NCBI GenBank assembly: GCA_947630025.1
Contig: CANRFZ010000011.1
Location: 1-64,000 of the forward strand
Source of the DNA: an uncultured Lachnospiraceae bacterium
GTDB taxonomy: Bacteria; Bacillota; Clostridia; Lachnospirales; Lachnospiraceae
Reading direction: 5' to 3'
Length of the DNA stretch: 64,000 nt
In this document: positions 23,237-31,150 of the stretch, piece by piece
How positions within the stretch are numbered: position 1 is the first letter of the stretch
How the letters are laid out: each line of letters begins with the position of its first letter
The notes under the pieces: generated by a model
The model's database searches: none
Told to the model about the DNA's origin: nothing
The model's input: only the letters and a program-made list of their open reading frames with translations
Position numbers and translations under genes: made by a program

Positions 23237-24640
23237 CTATTCCTGCCGCAAATACTGCTCCACATCCAGCGTCTTCCGGTATGGCGCTCGTTCCTCCAGC
23301 AGACTTCTGTACCGTTCTTCATCCAGCGTACCGTCAGGGCCGCAGGCGAACTCGCGTATGCCGCTCCACGCGGCGAAATCGCACAGATAGATAGTGACGG
23401 ACGAAACATCCCGTCCGTAGACCGCAAACTGCTCTCCGTCTGCGCCCATGTCGAGCGGGCGGCCGTTCCGGTCAAGGACAACGGCGCAGGCGTCTTCCGC
23501 ACCGGAAGCGGCGGCGTGAACCGTTATCTCGGTGGGCGAAACTTCCACGGATTCCAAGCCCCATCCGTCAGGCGTTATATCGTTGATCCGGATCGCTGCG
23601 GCGCCCTGCACGCTCTGCCGGATCTCGACGGCAGCCGGGATCGTCCAATCTCCCCGCACCTGCACTTTCCCCGCTTCCTTATAATAAAACCGCACATTTT
23701 GTATGGCAAGCCGCATCGTAAAGGCATCCGGCACCTCATACTCGTCAAACCATTCGTCACGGTTTGCTGCGGTGACGGACGGCGGCTGCACCCCCGCTGC
23801 CTCCGCATCGGCCACGGCTGCGTCGTATCTTTCGGTATTCCATCGAATACTGTCATAGTCGATCCGCATCGCTCCCACAAAAGTACGTTCGTCCGCCAGC
23901 CTGCCCTCCAGATTTCTGACACCCGCCACCGTGCCGTCGTCCTCTCCGCGGAAACTGTAAGTCTCCTGCGTGGACAACTGCAGCAGCAGAGAATAAGGCT
24001 CCGCCAGCATACCCGCCATCTCTGGAAACGCTTCTTCGCTCTCTACCCGCACGCCGACGGTAATGCCCTGATTAGAGGCATAATACTCGGTCAGCGTAAA
24101 AGTAAGCCCCTGATCGGCAGCACTGTATTTCTGTTCTGCCGCCGCGCCGCCGTTTCCGGCAGTGGCCGTATCATCCAACGGAACAATCTCCTCCTCCGGA
24201 ACGCCGCTGAACGTAAATGCGCCTCTGATCCGTTCCAAAACGCTTCCCAGCACCGGAATCTCCCGCGCCAATGACGGATAAGCCGTCCCTACGCCCACAA
24301 CCGCCGCCAATATCGCTGCCGCCGCGCCAATGGCTGCGGCACATTTTACCATGCTGCTCTTTTCACTGTCTCTTTTTGCAGCCGCCTTTTTCGCACTGCC
24401 GCATTTTGCAGCGGCACGTTTCGCAGCGGCTCTTTTTGCGGCAGTTCTTTTTGCGGCAGTTCTTGTCTCAGCGGCTTTTTTTTCAGCGGTTTTTTCCGCC
24501 GGATAGCTCATGTCTGCCGTGCCGCGCCTGATGATTTCGTAAGCCTCCTCCAACTTTCTGTCTATGATGCCGTTTGGCCCTCTGTCCGCGCACAGAATCC
24601 GCCGCAGTTCTTCGTCCGTATAGCTTTTTCCCTGTTCCAT
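23237..24640 (-). CDS. putative anti-sigma factor, DUF4179-like membrane protein
   Basis: 467 residues. A cytosolic N-terminus (TDEELRRILCADRGPNGIIDRKLEEAYEII) is followed by a low-complexity AAKR repeat (about residues 50-90), one transmembrane segment (CAAAIGAAAAILAAVVGVGTAYPSLA, about 100-125) and a large extracytoplasmic region. After the membrane comes IPVLGSVLERIRGAFTFS, typical of DUF4179 proteins coded beside ECF sigma genes. It is 47 bp downstream of such a gene, so an anti-sigma role is the best inference. Signal unknown. Confidence 0.75.
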   Translation of the reverse strand: MEQGKSYTDEELRRILCADRGPNGIIDRKLEEAYEIIRRGTADMSYPAEKTAEKKAAETRTAAKRTAAKRAAAKRAAAKCGSAKKAAAKRDSEKSSMVKCAAAIGAAAAILAAVVGVGTAYPSLAREIPVLGSVLERIRGAFTFSGVPEEEIVPLDDTATAGNGGAAAEQKYSAADQGLTFTLTEYYASNQGITVGVRVESEEAFPEMAGMLAEPYSLLLQLSTQETYSFRGEDDGTVAGVRNLEGRLADERTFVGAMRIDYDSIRWNTERYDAAVADAEAAGVQPPSVTAANRDEWFDEYEVPDAFTMRLAIQNVRFYYKEAGKVQVRGDWTIPAAVEIRQSVQGAAAIRINDITPDGWGLESVEVSPTEITVHAAASGAEDACAVVLDRNGRPLDMGADGEQFAVYGRDVSSVTIYLCDFAAWSGIREFACGPDGTLDEERYRSLLEERAPYRKTLDVEQYLRQE

Positions 24641-24687
24641 AACCTACTCCTTCCGTATCCGCTTTCGCTCCGGTATAGCTTGGCAGT

Positions 24688-25242
24688 TCAGATAGATTTT
24701 CTAAGCTGCTCTTTGCCGCGCCGCAGTCTGCTTTTCACCGTATTTTCATTAAGTTCCAGCAGATCGGCGATCTGTGCCGCCGTATACTGCTCGCCGAAAT
24801 AAAGCTGGAAAATCGGACGGCTCTCCCGGGGAAGCTGCTCCAGCAGATCCCAAAAGACGAGATCTCCCTCAGCCTGTGCCCCTACGCCTGCGCTATCCTG
24901 CGCCCGGACGCCATATGTCTCTTGCGCCGCTTCTGCACTGCTAGGCGCCGATCTCATGTTTTTGCGGTAAATATCCGTACAGTTATTGATGAGTATCCGC
25001 GTCAGCCATGTCTGGAAATACTCCGTTTTCTTCAAGTCATGGATATGCTCAAAGGCGTCCAGCACCGTGTCCTGCATCGCATCCGCCACGTCCTCCTCTT
25101 GCTTCAAATAGGAAAAAGCGATTCTTTTCATCTTCTCCTTGGACTGCTCCATCAACGTGATGAACGCCTCCGCATCGCCCTTTTGCGCCCTCTGTATCAG
25201 TTTCTTCTGTATCGGTTCTTTCTGTATTGATTCTTTTTGCAT
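24688..25242 (-). CDS. ECF-type sigma factor
   Basis: 184 residues from the ATG at 25242 (MQKESIQKEPIQKKLIQRAQ), which follows AGGAGAGG; the ORF track starts 41 codons upstream. Region 2: AFITLMEQSKEKMKRIAFSYLKQEEDVADAMQDTVLDAFEHIHDL. Region 4: LPRESRPIFQLYFGEQYTAAQIADLLELNENTVKSRLRRGKEQLRKSI. The first residues repeat IQKEP/IQKK. Paired with the downstream membrane protein and divergent from the flavodiiron gene. Confidence 0.9.
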   Translation of the reverse strand: MQKESIQKEPIQKKLIQRAQKGDAEAFITLMEQSKEKMKRIAFSYLKQEEDVADAMQDTVLDAFEHIHDLKKTEYFQTWLTRILINNCTDIYRKNMRSAPSSAEAAQETYGVRAQDSAGVGAQAEGDLVFWDLLEQLPRESRPIFQLYFGEQYTAAQIADLLELNENTVKSRLRRGKEQLRKSI

Positions 25243-25358
25243 TGGTTTCCTCTCCTGCCCTACACTTATTAGACGGACGACGGCAGGATTTCGTTGCATC
25301 AGTCCGCAGATTTTGTTGTCTACGCGCACAGATTTCACGCCTCCACGCACACAAAATA

Positions 25359-25387
25359 TTGACACCGCTCCGGGAAAATTATAATAT
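25359..25387 (+). promoter_or_regulatory. promoter of the flavodiiron protein
   Basis: TTGACA (25359-25364) with either TATAAT at 25380-25385 (15 bp) or TAATAT at 25382-25387 (17 bp). The leader then has a TTTTCGGTG and TTCGTAAAAATC stretch before the AGGAGG ribosome site. Confidence 0.65.
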
Positions 25388-25444
25388 ATTTTCGGTGTAT
25401 TTTATTTCGTAAAAATCTATTTTACAGTTTTATAGGAGGAGAAA

Positions 25445-26602
25445 ATGAAAAACATAACCGACGACATTTTTTATATCGGCGTGGACGACCACGACATCGA
25501 TCTCTTTGAGGGACAGTATGTTGTAGAAAACGGCATGGCCTACAATTCCTATGTGATTATGGATGATAAAATCGCCGTCATGGATACGGTGGACGGCAAT
25601 TTTGCGGAAGAATGGCTGGAGAAACTGGCGGAAGCGCTGGACGGACGCACGCCGGACTATCTGATCGTGCAGCACATGGAGCCGGACCACTCCGCCAACA
25701 TCGCCGCGCTGAGCGCCAAGTACCCCGCTGCCGTTATCGTTGCGTCCGCGCCCGCTTTTACCATGATGAAAAACTATTTCGGGAATGACTATGCCGACAG
25801 GCGGCTGGTGATCAAAGAAGGCGACACCCTTTCCCTCGGGGCGCACACACTGCAGTTCGTGGCCGCGCCGATGGTGCACTGGCCGGAAGTCATGGTGACT
25901 TACGATAGCCACGATAAAGTGTTGTTCTCCGCCGACGGCTTCGGTAAATTCGGCGCTCTTGACACAGACGAAGACTGGGCCTGCGAAGCCAGACGCTACT
26001 ATTTCGGTATCGTAGGGAAATACGGTATGCAGGTTCAGAATCTGCTGAAAAAAGCCGCCGCCCTGGACATTCAGATCATTTGTCCGCTCCACGGCCCGAT
26101 TTTGAAGGAAAACTTGGAATATTATGTAAACCTATATCAAATCTGGTCTTCCTACGGCGTAGAGTCTGAAGGCGTTATGATCGCCTACACCTCCGTGTAT
26201 GGCCATACGAAAGAGGCGGCGGAGCTTCTGGCGCAGAAACTGACCGACCGCGGCTGCCCGAAAGTCGTCGTGTCTGACCTTGCCAGAGACGATATGGCAG
26301 AGTGCGTCGAGGACGCTTTCCGCTACGGCAGACTGGTTCTGGCCACCACCACTTACAACACGGGAATCTTTCCTTTTATGCGGGAATTTATCGACGAACT
26401 GGCTGAACACAATTTCCAGAACCGCACCGTCGCCCTGATTGAAAACGGCAGTTGGGCGCCTATGGCCGCCAAAACGATGCGTGCTAAGCTGGAAACCTGC
26501 AAAGACATTACCTTTGCGGAAAATACCGTACAGATCAAAGGTGCGCTGAGTGAGGAAAACATCGCGCAGCTTGACGCGCTGGCAGAGGAGTTGTGCCGAT
26601 AA
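25445..26602 (+). CDS. FprA-type flavodiiron protein
   Basis: 385 residues: an N-terminal metallo-beta-lactamase diiron domain with the QHMEPDHS ligand motif (H-x-E-x-D-H, about residues 77-84), then a flavodoxin domain starting MIAYTSVYGHTKEAAELLAQKL (about 240) with FMN-loop residues TTYNTGIFPF. Class A flavodiiron proteins reduce O2 and/or NO to protect anaerobes, taking electrons from rubredoxin or F420-type donors. Single gene, strong AGGAGG ribosome site and own promoter. No rubredoxin gene lies next to it. Confidence 0.93.
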   Translation: MKNITDDIFYIGVDDHDIDLFEGQYVVENGMAYNSYVIMDDKIAVMDTVDGNFAEEWLEKLAEALDGRTPDYLIVQHMEPDHSANIAALSAKYPAAVIVASAPAFTMMKNYFGNDYADRRLVIKEGDTLSLGAHTLQFVAAPMVHWPEVMVTYDSHDKVLFSADGFGKFGALDTDEDWACEARRYYFGIVGKYGMQVQNLLKKAAALDIQIICPLHGPILKENLEYYVNLYQIWSSYGVESEGVMIAYTSVYGHTKEAAELLAQKLTDRGCPKVVVSDLARDDMAECVEDAFRYGRLVLATTTYNTGIFPFMREFIDELAEHNFQNRTVALIENGSWAPMAAKTMRAKLETCKDITFAENTVQIKGALSEENIAQLDALAEELCR

Positions 26603-26627
26603 GAATAATCGTAGGTATGTTCTTTGG

Positions 26628-26649
26628 AATAAACGATATTTCGTTTATT
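26628..26649. repeat. 9 bp inverted repeat between fprA and the type I toxin locus
   Basis: AATAAACGA (26628-26636) and TCGTTTATT (26641-26649) are perfect arms around TATT. There is no clear T-run, so it may be a weak fprA terminator or an operator just before the following promoter's -35 at 26651. Confidence 0.5.
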
Positions 26650-26650
26650 A

Positions 26651-26685
26651 TTGACAAGTATTGCGCTTGTGCTTTATAGTATAAT
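26651..26685 (+). promoter_or_regulatory. promoter of the small hydrophobic toxin-like gene
   Basis: A perfect TATAAT sits at 26680-26685 with an imperfect -35 at 17 bp; alternatively TTGACA (26651-26656) pairs with TTATAG at 17 bp (26674-26679). Either gives a start near 26686-26692 and a long leader of about 80 nt. Confidence 0.6.
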
Positions 26686-26768
26686 CATGGGTGTTGTCCT
26701 AAAGCGGTAAGCGGTTCGCCTTTCGCCGGAACGAGTACGTTCTGAGACTTCCATCGCAAGAAGGGAGG

Positions 26769-26939
26769 ATGAAAGAATGGAAAATTCAAGAGAAAGGTCA
26801 GTATTTGGTGCTGGAAACGGTAATCGGTATCATCGGTATCGCCGTGACAGTGGTGAGTATCATTGTCACGGTTATCGGTATCCGGGATAACCGAAAGATA
26901 CATAAACATCAAAAAAGCAACCGCCCGTCACAAGGTTAA
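26769..26939 (+). CDS. small hydrophobic peptide, probable type I toxin
   Basis: 56 residues, too short for the ORF track: MKEWKIQEKGQYLVLE, one transmembrane segment (TVIGIIGIAVTVVSIIVTVIGI), then a basic tail DNRKIHKHQKSNRPSQG partly encoded by the terminator stem. This is the classic build of membrane-acting type I toxins. AAGGGAGG abuts the ATG, so initiation may be kept poor; GTG at 26808 is an alternative start. A convergent antisense RNA with its own promoter shares the bidirectional terminator. The 75-residue ORF on the other strand (26685-26912) is a shadow. Confidence 0.75.
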   Translation: MKEWKIQEKGQYLVLETVIGIIGIAVTVVSIIVTVIGIRDNRKIHKHQKSNRPSQG

Positions 26940-27001
26940 GGTTGCTTTTTTGTAACCAATAACTAAGGCGAACCGCTTGCGTTACGGTCAACACCCTTTA
27001 T
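26905..27001 (-). ncRNA. probable antisense RNA (type I antitoxin)
   Basis: A minus-strand promoter at 27008-27035 would start an RNA near 27001 that runs through the inverted-repeat arm and stops at the AAAAAAGCAACC/GGTTGCTTTTTT hairpin, a length of about 90-97 nt. It is complementary to the 3' end and terminator of the toxin mRNA. Arrangement like Fst/par and clostridial type I systems. Expression is inferred. Confidence 0.65.
26911..26951. terminator. bidirectional terminator shared by sense and antisense RNAs
   Basis: AAAAAAGCAACC (26911-26922) pairs perfectly with GGTTGCTTTTTT (26940-26951), 12 bp, with runs of A and T on each side that suit both strands. It overlaps the last codons of the toxin gene. 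Confidence 0.88.
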
Positions 27002-27007
27002 GGTTTT

Positions 27008-27035
27008 ATTATAGCAGGCAAAGGACAAAAGTCAA
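27008..27035 (-). promoter_or_regulatory. promoter of the antisense RNA
   Basis: Minus strand TTGACT (27030-27035), 16 bp spacer, perfect TATAAT (27008-27013). Stronger than the toxin promoter by eye. Confidence 0.72.
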
Positions 27036-27085
27036 GAATTAAATTTGTAAATGAAAGCAAACTTTTTAAATGAGAGCAAACTTGA

Positions 27086-27107
27086 AGTCGCAATCTGCGA
27101 CATCAAG
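27086..27107. repeat. 22 bp copy of ORF6N coding sequence, with perfect palindrome
   Basis: The 22 bp starting AGTCGCAATCTGCGACATC occurs here, 27 bp before the ORF6N start codon, and again at 27354-27375 inside the gene. Its core GTCGCA-ATC-TGCGAC is a perfect inverted repeat. Flanks are also partly alike (ATGA..AA..ACTTG before it, ATGAAA after), so about 40 bp of the gene appear copied into its own leader. Confidence 0.85.
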
Positions 27108-27133
27108 ATCCCGGATGAAAGGGCGGTGCATTT

Positions 27134-28060
27134 ATGGCAGAAGAAATAAAAGAGGTTACAGTGCCGGCAGAAACGGTGAAAATACAGAATCTGATATATG
27201 TGATCAGAGGAAAACAGATTATGATAGATAGTGATCTCGCTATCCTCTATCAGGTGGAAACAAGGAGATTGAATGAGGCTGTAAAAAGAAACCGTTCCCG
27301 TTTTCCGGAGAGGTTCTGTTTCCAGCTTACAAAAGAGGAATATGAAAACTTGCAGTCGCAATCTGCGACATCAAGTTTGAATGAAAATACTCATGGCGGC
27401 AGAAGAAAGTTGCCTTTTGCGTTTACGGAACAAGGAATCGCGATGCTTTCTTCTGTATTGCGGAGTGAAGTTGCTATCCAGACGAGCATACGGATCATGG
27501 ATACCTTCGTTGAAATGCGAAAATATATGTCAAACGCTTCTTTATTGTACGAGAAGATGAATGCAATAGAAATACGCCAGATCGCCATGGAGGAAAAGAC
27601 GGAACGGCGGTTTGAACAGGTTTTTGACTATATTGAATCCCATAAACAAGATAACCAGAAAATCTTTTTCGATGGACAAATTTTTGATGCTTTCAGCCTT
27701 ATGACAAACTTGATCAGGCAGGCAGAAAATCATATTGTTCTGATAGACGGATATGTGGATGTATCTACTCTGAATATTCTGGCTAAAAGAAATCCGCAAT
27801 TCGCTATCTGTATTTATACACTTCCGAGTGCAAGGATAACTTCACAGGACATTCTAAATTTTAATGCCCAGTATCCTAGTCTAAAAGTAAAACGTACCAC
27901 TGCTTTCCATGACCGCTTTTTGATTTTAGATCATACGCAGGGATATCACATCGGCGCATCCATAAAAGATGCCGGGAAAAAGTGTTTTGGAATCAACAGG
28001 ATTGAGGATATGGGCGTAATCAATGACCTGATTCAGCGTGCTGAGATTACAAGCAGTTAG
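27134..28060 (+). CDS. ORF6N-domain DNA-binding protein with PLD-like C-terminus
   Basis: 308 residues. N-terminal ORF6N domain (about 14-115): IYVIRGKQIMIDSDLAILYQVETRRLNEAVKRN, FCFQLTKEEYENL and FAFTEQGIAMLSSVL, as in phage antirepressor-type proteins. After a helical linker, residues about 185-300 carry a phospholipase-D-like region with FHDRFLILD, an HKD-like motif with Arg for Lys. Such proteins are common on mobile elements and in defence neighbourhoods. It follows the type I toxin locus. A GGCGGTG ribosome site precedes the ATG. The role is unknown. Confidence 0.87.
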   Translation: MAEEIKEVTVPAETVKIQNLIYVIRGKQIMIDSDLAILYQVETRRLNEAVKRNRSRFPERFCFQLTKEEYENLQSQSATSSLNENTHGGRRKLPFAFTEQGIAMLSSVLRSEVAIQTSIRIMDTFVEMRKYMSNASLLYEKMNAIEIRQIAMEEKTERRFEQVFDYIESHKQDNQKIFFDGQIFDAFSLMTNLIRQAENHIVLIDGYVDVSTLNILAKRNPQFAICIYTLPSARITSQDILNFNAQYPSLKVKRTTAFHDRFLILDHTQGYHIGASIKDAGKKCFGINRIEDMGVINDLIQRAEITSS

Positions 28061-28099
28061 GATAAGAGCCATTTTCCCCGCTCCCCCCCCCAACATTCC

Positions 28100-28705
28100 T
28101 CACGCATCCACGCCCAGCTTTCGCAGTTCACGGACTGCCTGCTCCTTATCGGTAAAAAGGATCGTGTGGATGCCGAACTTCGCCGCGGCATCCAGATTGG
28201 CCGCCGTATCGTCCATGAAAACGCACTCCTCCGGCGTCAGGTGATAGCGCTCAATCAGGAGACGGTAGATCTCCGGCATGGGTTTGATGAGTTTTTCGCG
28301 GTAGGACATGATCCCACCGTCCAGATAGGGGATAAAATCCAGCGCGTAGGCGCACTCGGATTCGGCCTTTTCGCTGAAATTGGACAGATAGAGCAGGCGG
28401 TAGCCCTTCCGTTTCAGCTCCTGTATCCAAGGGATCGCGTAATCGTTACGGCTTATGATCGTCTTCACATTGGCAAAGACTTTGGCAAGCTCCGGCTCGA
28501 TCTCCGGATCGTTTCTGACAAATTCCCGGAAAATCTCATCATCCGTCATCTCCCCGCGGTCATACTCGTTCCAGACATCGCTGAGAATGGACGCCTTGGC
28601 AATCCGATCCACCATCGCCTCGTCGTAACCGAAGCTCTCAAAGTGCTGCCGCCATGTAAAATCCGCCAGTACATTTCCTATGTCAAAAATAATTGTTGTG
28701 ATCAT
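28100..28705 (-). CDS. HAD superfamily hydrolase
   Basis: 201 residues from the ATG at 28705 (MITTIIFDIGNVLADFTW), chosen for GGAGG 5 nt upstream. Motif I is FDIGNVLAD, a variant with Gly where many HADs have a second Asp; motif II is LYLSNFS; motif III is the conserved Lys in LIKPMPEIY; motif IV is VFMDDTAANL. The cap helices lie between I and II. Like YihX-type sugar-phosphate phosphatases in layout. It is 26 bp downstream of the LysR gene; a 9-base poly-C run lies in the gap on its other side. Confidence 0.88.
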   Translation of the reverse strand: MITTIIFDIGNVLADFTWRQHFESFGYDEAMVDRIAKASILSDVWNEYDRGEMTDDEIFREFVRNDPEIEPELAKVFANVKTIISRNDYAIPWIQELKRKGYRLLYLSNFSEKAESECAYALDFIPYLDGGIMSYREKLIKPMPEIYRLLIERYHLTPEECVFMDDTAANLDAAAKFGIHTILFTDKEQAVRELRKLGVDA

Positions 28706-28731
28706 TTTTACCTCCATTCCGGCGCGTCACC

Positions 28732-29610
28732 TTACTCCAATAGCTCCACGAGGCTGCGCGCCGCCGCCGACAACGGGATCTTTTCGTTGGTGACGACACA
28801 GAAATGCCGCCGGGGAATAATCATGTTGAAGCGCAGTTCAAATAGCCTGCCGCTCTCCAGATATTCCTGCGCAAAATCCCGCACCACGCAGCCCACGCCG
28901 AGGTTTCTCAGCGCAAACTGCACGATCATGTCGCTGGTCGCCAGCTCAAACTCCGGCTGCACGTTCACGCGGTTTTTCTGCAGAAAGGCTTCCATATAGC
29001 TTCTGGTGCTGGTCACGCCCTCCAGAAAGATGAGCGGCATCTTTTCCAGCTCCTGCAGATCCAGCATCCGGTTTTTATACTGGATGAACTTTCTGCCTGC
29101 CACGAAGACATCCTCGATGTCGCGCACCTTGACCGCGCGCAGTCCCGGCTGCGTCTCAAAGGGCGTGCTGACCACGCCGAAATCAATCTTATTATCACTG
29201 AGATTATGCAGCGTTTCGGGTGTGGGCGCGTTGCTGACCACCACTTTGATATGGGGATATTTCTCATGAAAACGCTCTAAATAAGGCAGCAGATAAAACT
29301 GCAGCGTCATATCGCTGGCGCCGATGTGAACCTCGCCCAGTTCCAGATCGCGCATCTGTTCCAGTTTCTGCTCTCCCAGTTCTATCTGCTCATAGCCTTT
29401 GGCCACATAGCTATACAACAACTCGCCCTCGCCCGTCAGCCGCACGCCTTTGGCCGCCCTGACAAAGAGCTTCGCGCCCAGCGCACTCTCCAACTGTTTG
29501 ACGGACTGGCTCACGGCGGGCTGGGAGATATTCAGTTCTTTGGCGGCGACGGTCAGACTGCCGGCCCTCGCCGCATGGTAAAACACTTTGTAATATTCCA
29601 GATTGTTCAT
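28732..29610 (-). CDS. LysR family transcriptional regulator
   Basis: 292 residues: winged helix-turn-helix MNNLEYYKVFYHAARAGSLTVAAKELNISQPAVSQSVKQLESALGAKLF (1-49), linker helix, and a periplasmic-binding-protein-like sensor domain from about 90. Full family length. Oddly, no ribosome site precedes the ATG; instead a 15 bp palindrome ends 2 bp upstream. It is followed by the HAD gene and preceded by purA on the same strand; the target genes are not evident. Confidence 0.92.
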   Translation of the reverse strand: MNNLEYYKVFYHAARAGSLTVAAKELNISQPAVSQSVKQLESALGAKLFVRAAKGVRLTGEGELLYSYVAKGYEQIELGEQKLEQMRDLELGEVHIGASDMTLQFYLLPYLERFHEKYPHIKVVVSNAPTPETLHNLSDNKIDFGVVSTPFETQPGLRAVKVRDIEDVFVAGRKFIQYKNRMLDLQELEKMPLIFLEGVTSTRSYMEAFLQKNRVNVQPEFELATSDMIVQFALRNLGVGCVVRDFAQEYLESGRLFELRFNMIIPRRHFCVVTNEKIPLSAAARSLVELLE

Positions 29611-29612
29611 GG

Positions 29613-29627
29613 TTTACATAATGTAAA
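29613..29627. promoter_or_regulatory. palindrome at the LysR start codon
   Basis: TTTACAT-A-ATGTAAA is perfect with 7 bp arms and fits the T-N11-A form of LysR boxes. It occupies the place of the ribosome-binding site, so binding could repress both transcription and translation. Confidence 0.5.
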
Positions 29628-29699
29628 TCTCAGGTTTTGCCTTTCGTCGAAAAATATTGTTAAAACGCTTTAATATATAAATTTTCAGGCAAAATATGT

Positions 29700-30995
29700 T
29701 TACATAACTTTAATGGGGCTCTCCCGGTAAATGATGTCCGATCTGCCCGGCCCGTTGGATACCATCGTGATCGGGTAGCCGATCTGCTGCTCGATAAACT
29801 CCACATAATTGCGGCAGTTTTCCGGAAGATCCTCGTATTTGCGGATTCCGCGGATCTCGCATTTCCAGCCGGGCAGCTTCTTTAACACCGGCTTCGCCTT
29901 TTCCAGCCTGCAGGTGACGGGAAATTCCGTCGTCACTTCGCCGTCGATCTCGTAGCCGACGCAGACGGGGATTTCGTCCAGATAACCCAGCACATCCAGC
30001 ACGGTAAACGCCACGTCCGTGGTGCCCTGCAGCCTGCAGCCGTACTTGGACGCCACGCAGTCAAACCAGCCCATGCGCCGGGGACGTCCCGTGGTCGCGC
30101 CGTATTCGCCGCCGTCGCCGCCGCGTCTGCGCAGTTCCTCCGCCTCGTCGCCAAAGATCTCCGACACGAACGCGCCCGCGCCCACCGCCGAAGAATACGC
30201 CTTGCAGACGGTAATAATCTGCTTGATCGCATGAGGCGGCAGTCCCGCGCCGATGGCGCCGTAAGCTGCCAGCGTAGAGGACGACGTTACCATCGGATAA
30301 ATGCCGTGGTCAGGGTCCTTCAGCGTGCCGAGCTGCCCTTCCAACAGAACAGTCTTGCCTTCTTTTAACGCCTGATCGAGATAGGACGACACATCGCACA
30401 CATAGGGCTCGATCATCGTCCTGTACTCATGCAGCGTATCGAGAAGCTGCGCGGGATCGATCGCGGGCTTGTGGTACAGATGCTCCAGCAGGACATTTTT
30501 CAGTTCGCAGACACGCGCCACCTTTTCCTGCAGAACCTCCTCGTCAAAAAGCTCGCTCACCTGAAAGCCGATCTTCGCATATTTATCGGAATAAAAAGGC
30601 GCGATGCCGGATTTCGTCGATCCGAACGACTTGCCGCCCAGACGCTCCTCCTCATACTGGTCAAACAGAATGTGATACGGCATCACGATCTGGCAGCGGT
30701 TGGACACCAGAATCTTGGGCATCGGCACGTTTCTGTCCGTGATGGATTTGATTTCGTTGAACAAAATCGGTATGTTCAGCGCCACGCCGTTGCCGATGAT
30801 GCTCGTCGTGTGTCCGTAAAAAACGCCCGACGGCAGCGTGTGGAGCGCGAATTTGCCGTAATTGTTCACGATCGTGTGTCCCGCGTTGGCGCCTCCCTGA
30901 AAACGCACGATAATGTCGGCTTTCTCCGCCAGCATATCCGTGATCTTGCCCTTGCCCTCGTCTCCCCAGTTTGCGCCTACAACTGCCTTAACCAT
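29700..30995 (-). CDS. purA: adenylosuccinate synthetase
   Basis: 431 residues; makes adenylosuccinate from IMP, aspartate and GTP in AMP synthesis. GANWGDEGKGKITDML holds the GTP-binding P-loop-like motif and catalytic Asp/Lys, FQGGANAGHTIV the catalytic His (about 41), and GATTGRPRRMGWFDCVASKY the conserved IMP site. Full length. An AAGGAGG site precedes the ATG. Stands alone, not in a pur operon. Confidence 0.97.
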   Translation of the reverse strand: MVKAVVGANWGDEGKGKITDMLAEKADIIVRFQGGANAGHTIVNNYGKFALHTLPSGVFYGHTTSIIGNGVALNIPILFNEIKSITDRNVPMPKILVSNRCQIVMPYHILFDQYEEERLGGKSFGSTKSGIAPFYSDKYAKIGFQVSELFDEEVLQEKVARVCELKNVLLEHLYHKPAIDPAQLLDTLHEYRTMIEPYVCDVSSYLDQALKEGKTVLLEGQLGTLKDPDHGIYPMVTSSSTLAAYGAIGAGLPPHAIKQIITVCKAYSSAVGAGAFVSEIFGDEAEELRRRGGDGGEYGATTGRPRRMGWFDCVASKYGCRLQGTTDVAFTVLDVLGYLDEIPVCVGYEIDGEVTTEFPVTCRLEKAKPVLKKLPGWKCEIRGIRKYEDLPENCRNYVEFIEQQIGYPITMVSNGPGRSDIIYRESPIKVM

Positions 30996-31023
30996 AACTA
31001 AATTCCTCCTTAAACATACGGAA

Positions 31024-31094
31024 AAGCGGGTTGTAAAAAACCCGCTTCCCGTTTCTTACTTTATGATTATATACCATTTTATATCATAAGTAAA
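31024..31094 (-). promoter_or_regulatory. purA promoter and leader hairpin
   Basis: Minus strand TTTACT (31089-31094), 17 bp spacer, TATAAT (31066-31071). The leader then contains AAGCGGGTT/AACCCGCTT (31024-31047), a perfect 9 bp stem followed by TTTTCC. The hairpin could be an attenuator or an mRNA 5' stabiliser; the U-tract is short. Confidence 0.6.
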
Positions 31095-31150
31095 ATCAAT
31101 ATTTATTATATTTGTTATAAGTTAGGTGAATGGTGCGTGGGTGAGGCATC

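Larger units (their letters stand above)
26689..26996. repeat. inverted repeats bracketing the type I toxin locus
   Basis: GGGTGTTG plus AAGCGGTTCGCCTT (26689-26696 and 26709-26722) recur inverted as AAGGCGAACCGCTT (26965-26978) plus CAACACCC (26989-26996), with the same order and similar spacing (12 and 10 bp). Because both promoters fire inward, the sense and antisense RNAs begin with almost the same sequence. Either a regulatory structure or the ends of a small mobile unit. Confidence 0.8.

Noticed and set aside
26685-26912. 75-residue minus-strand ORF opposite the type I toxin
   Set aside because: No ribosome site, odd composition, and it lies downstream of the shared terminator for the antisense RNA.
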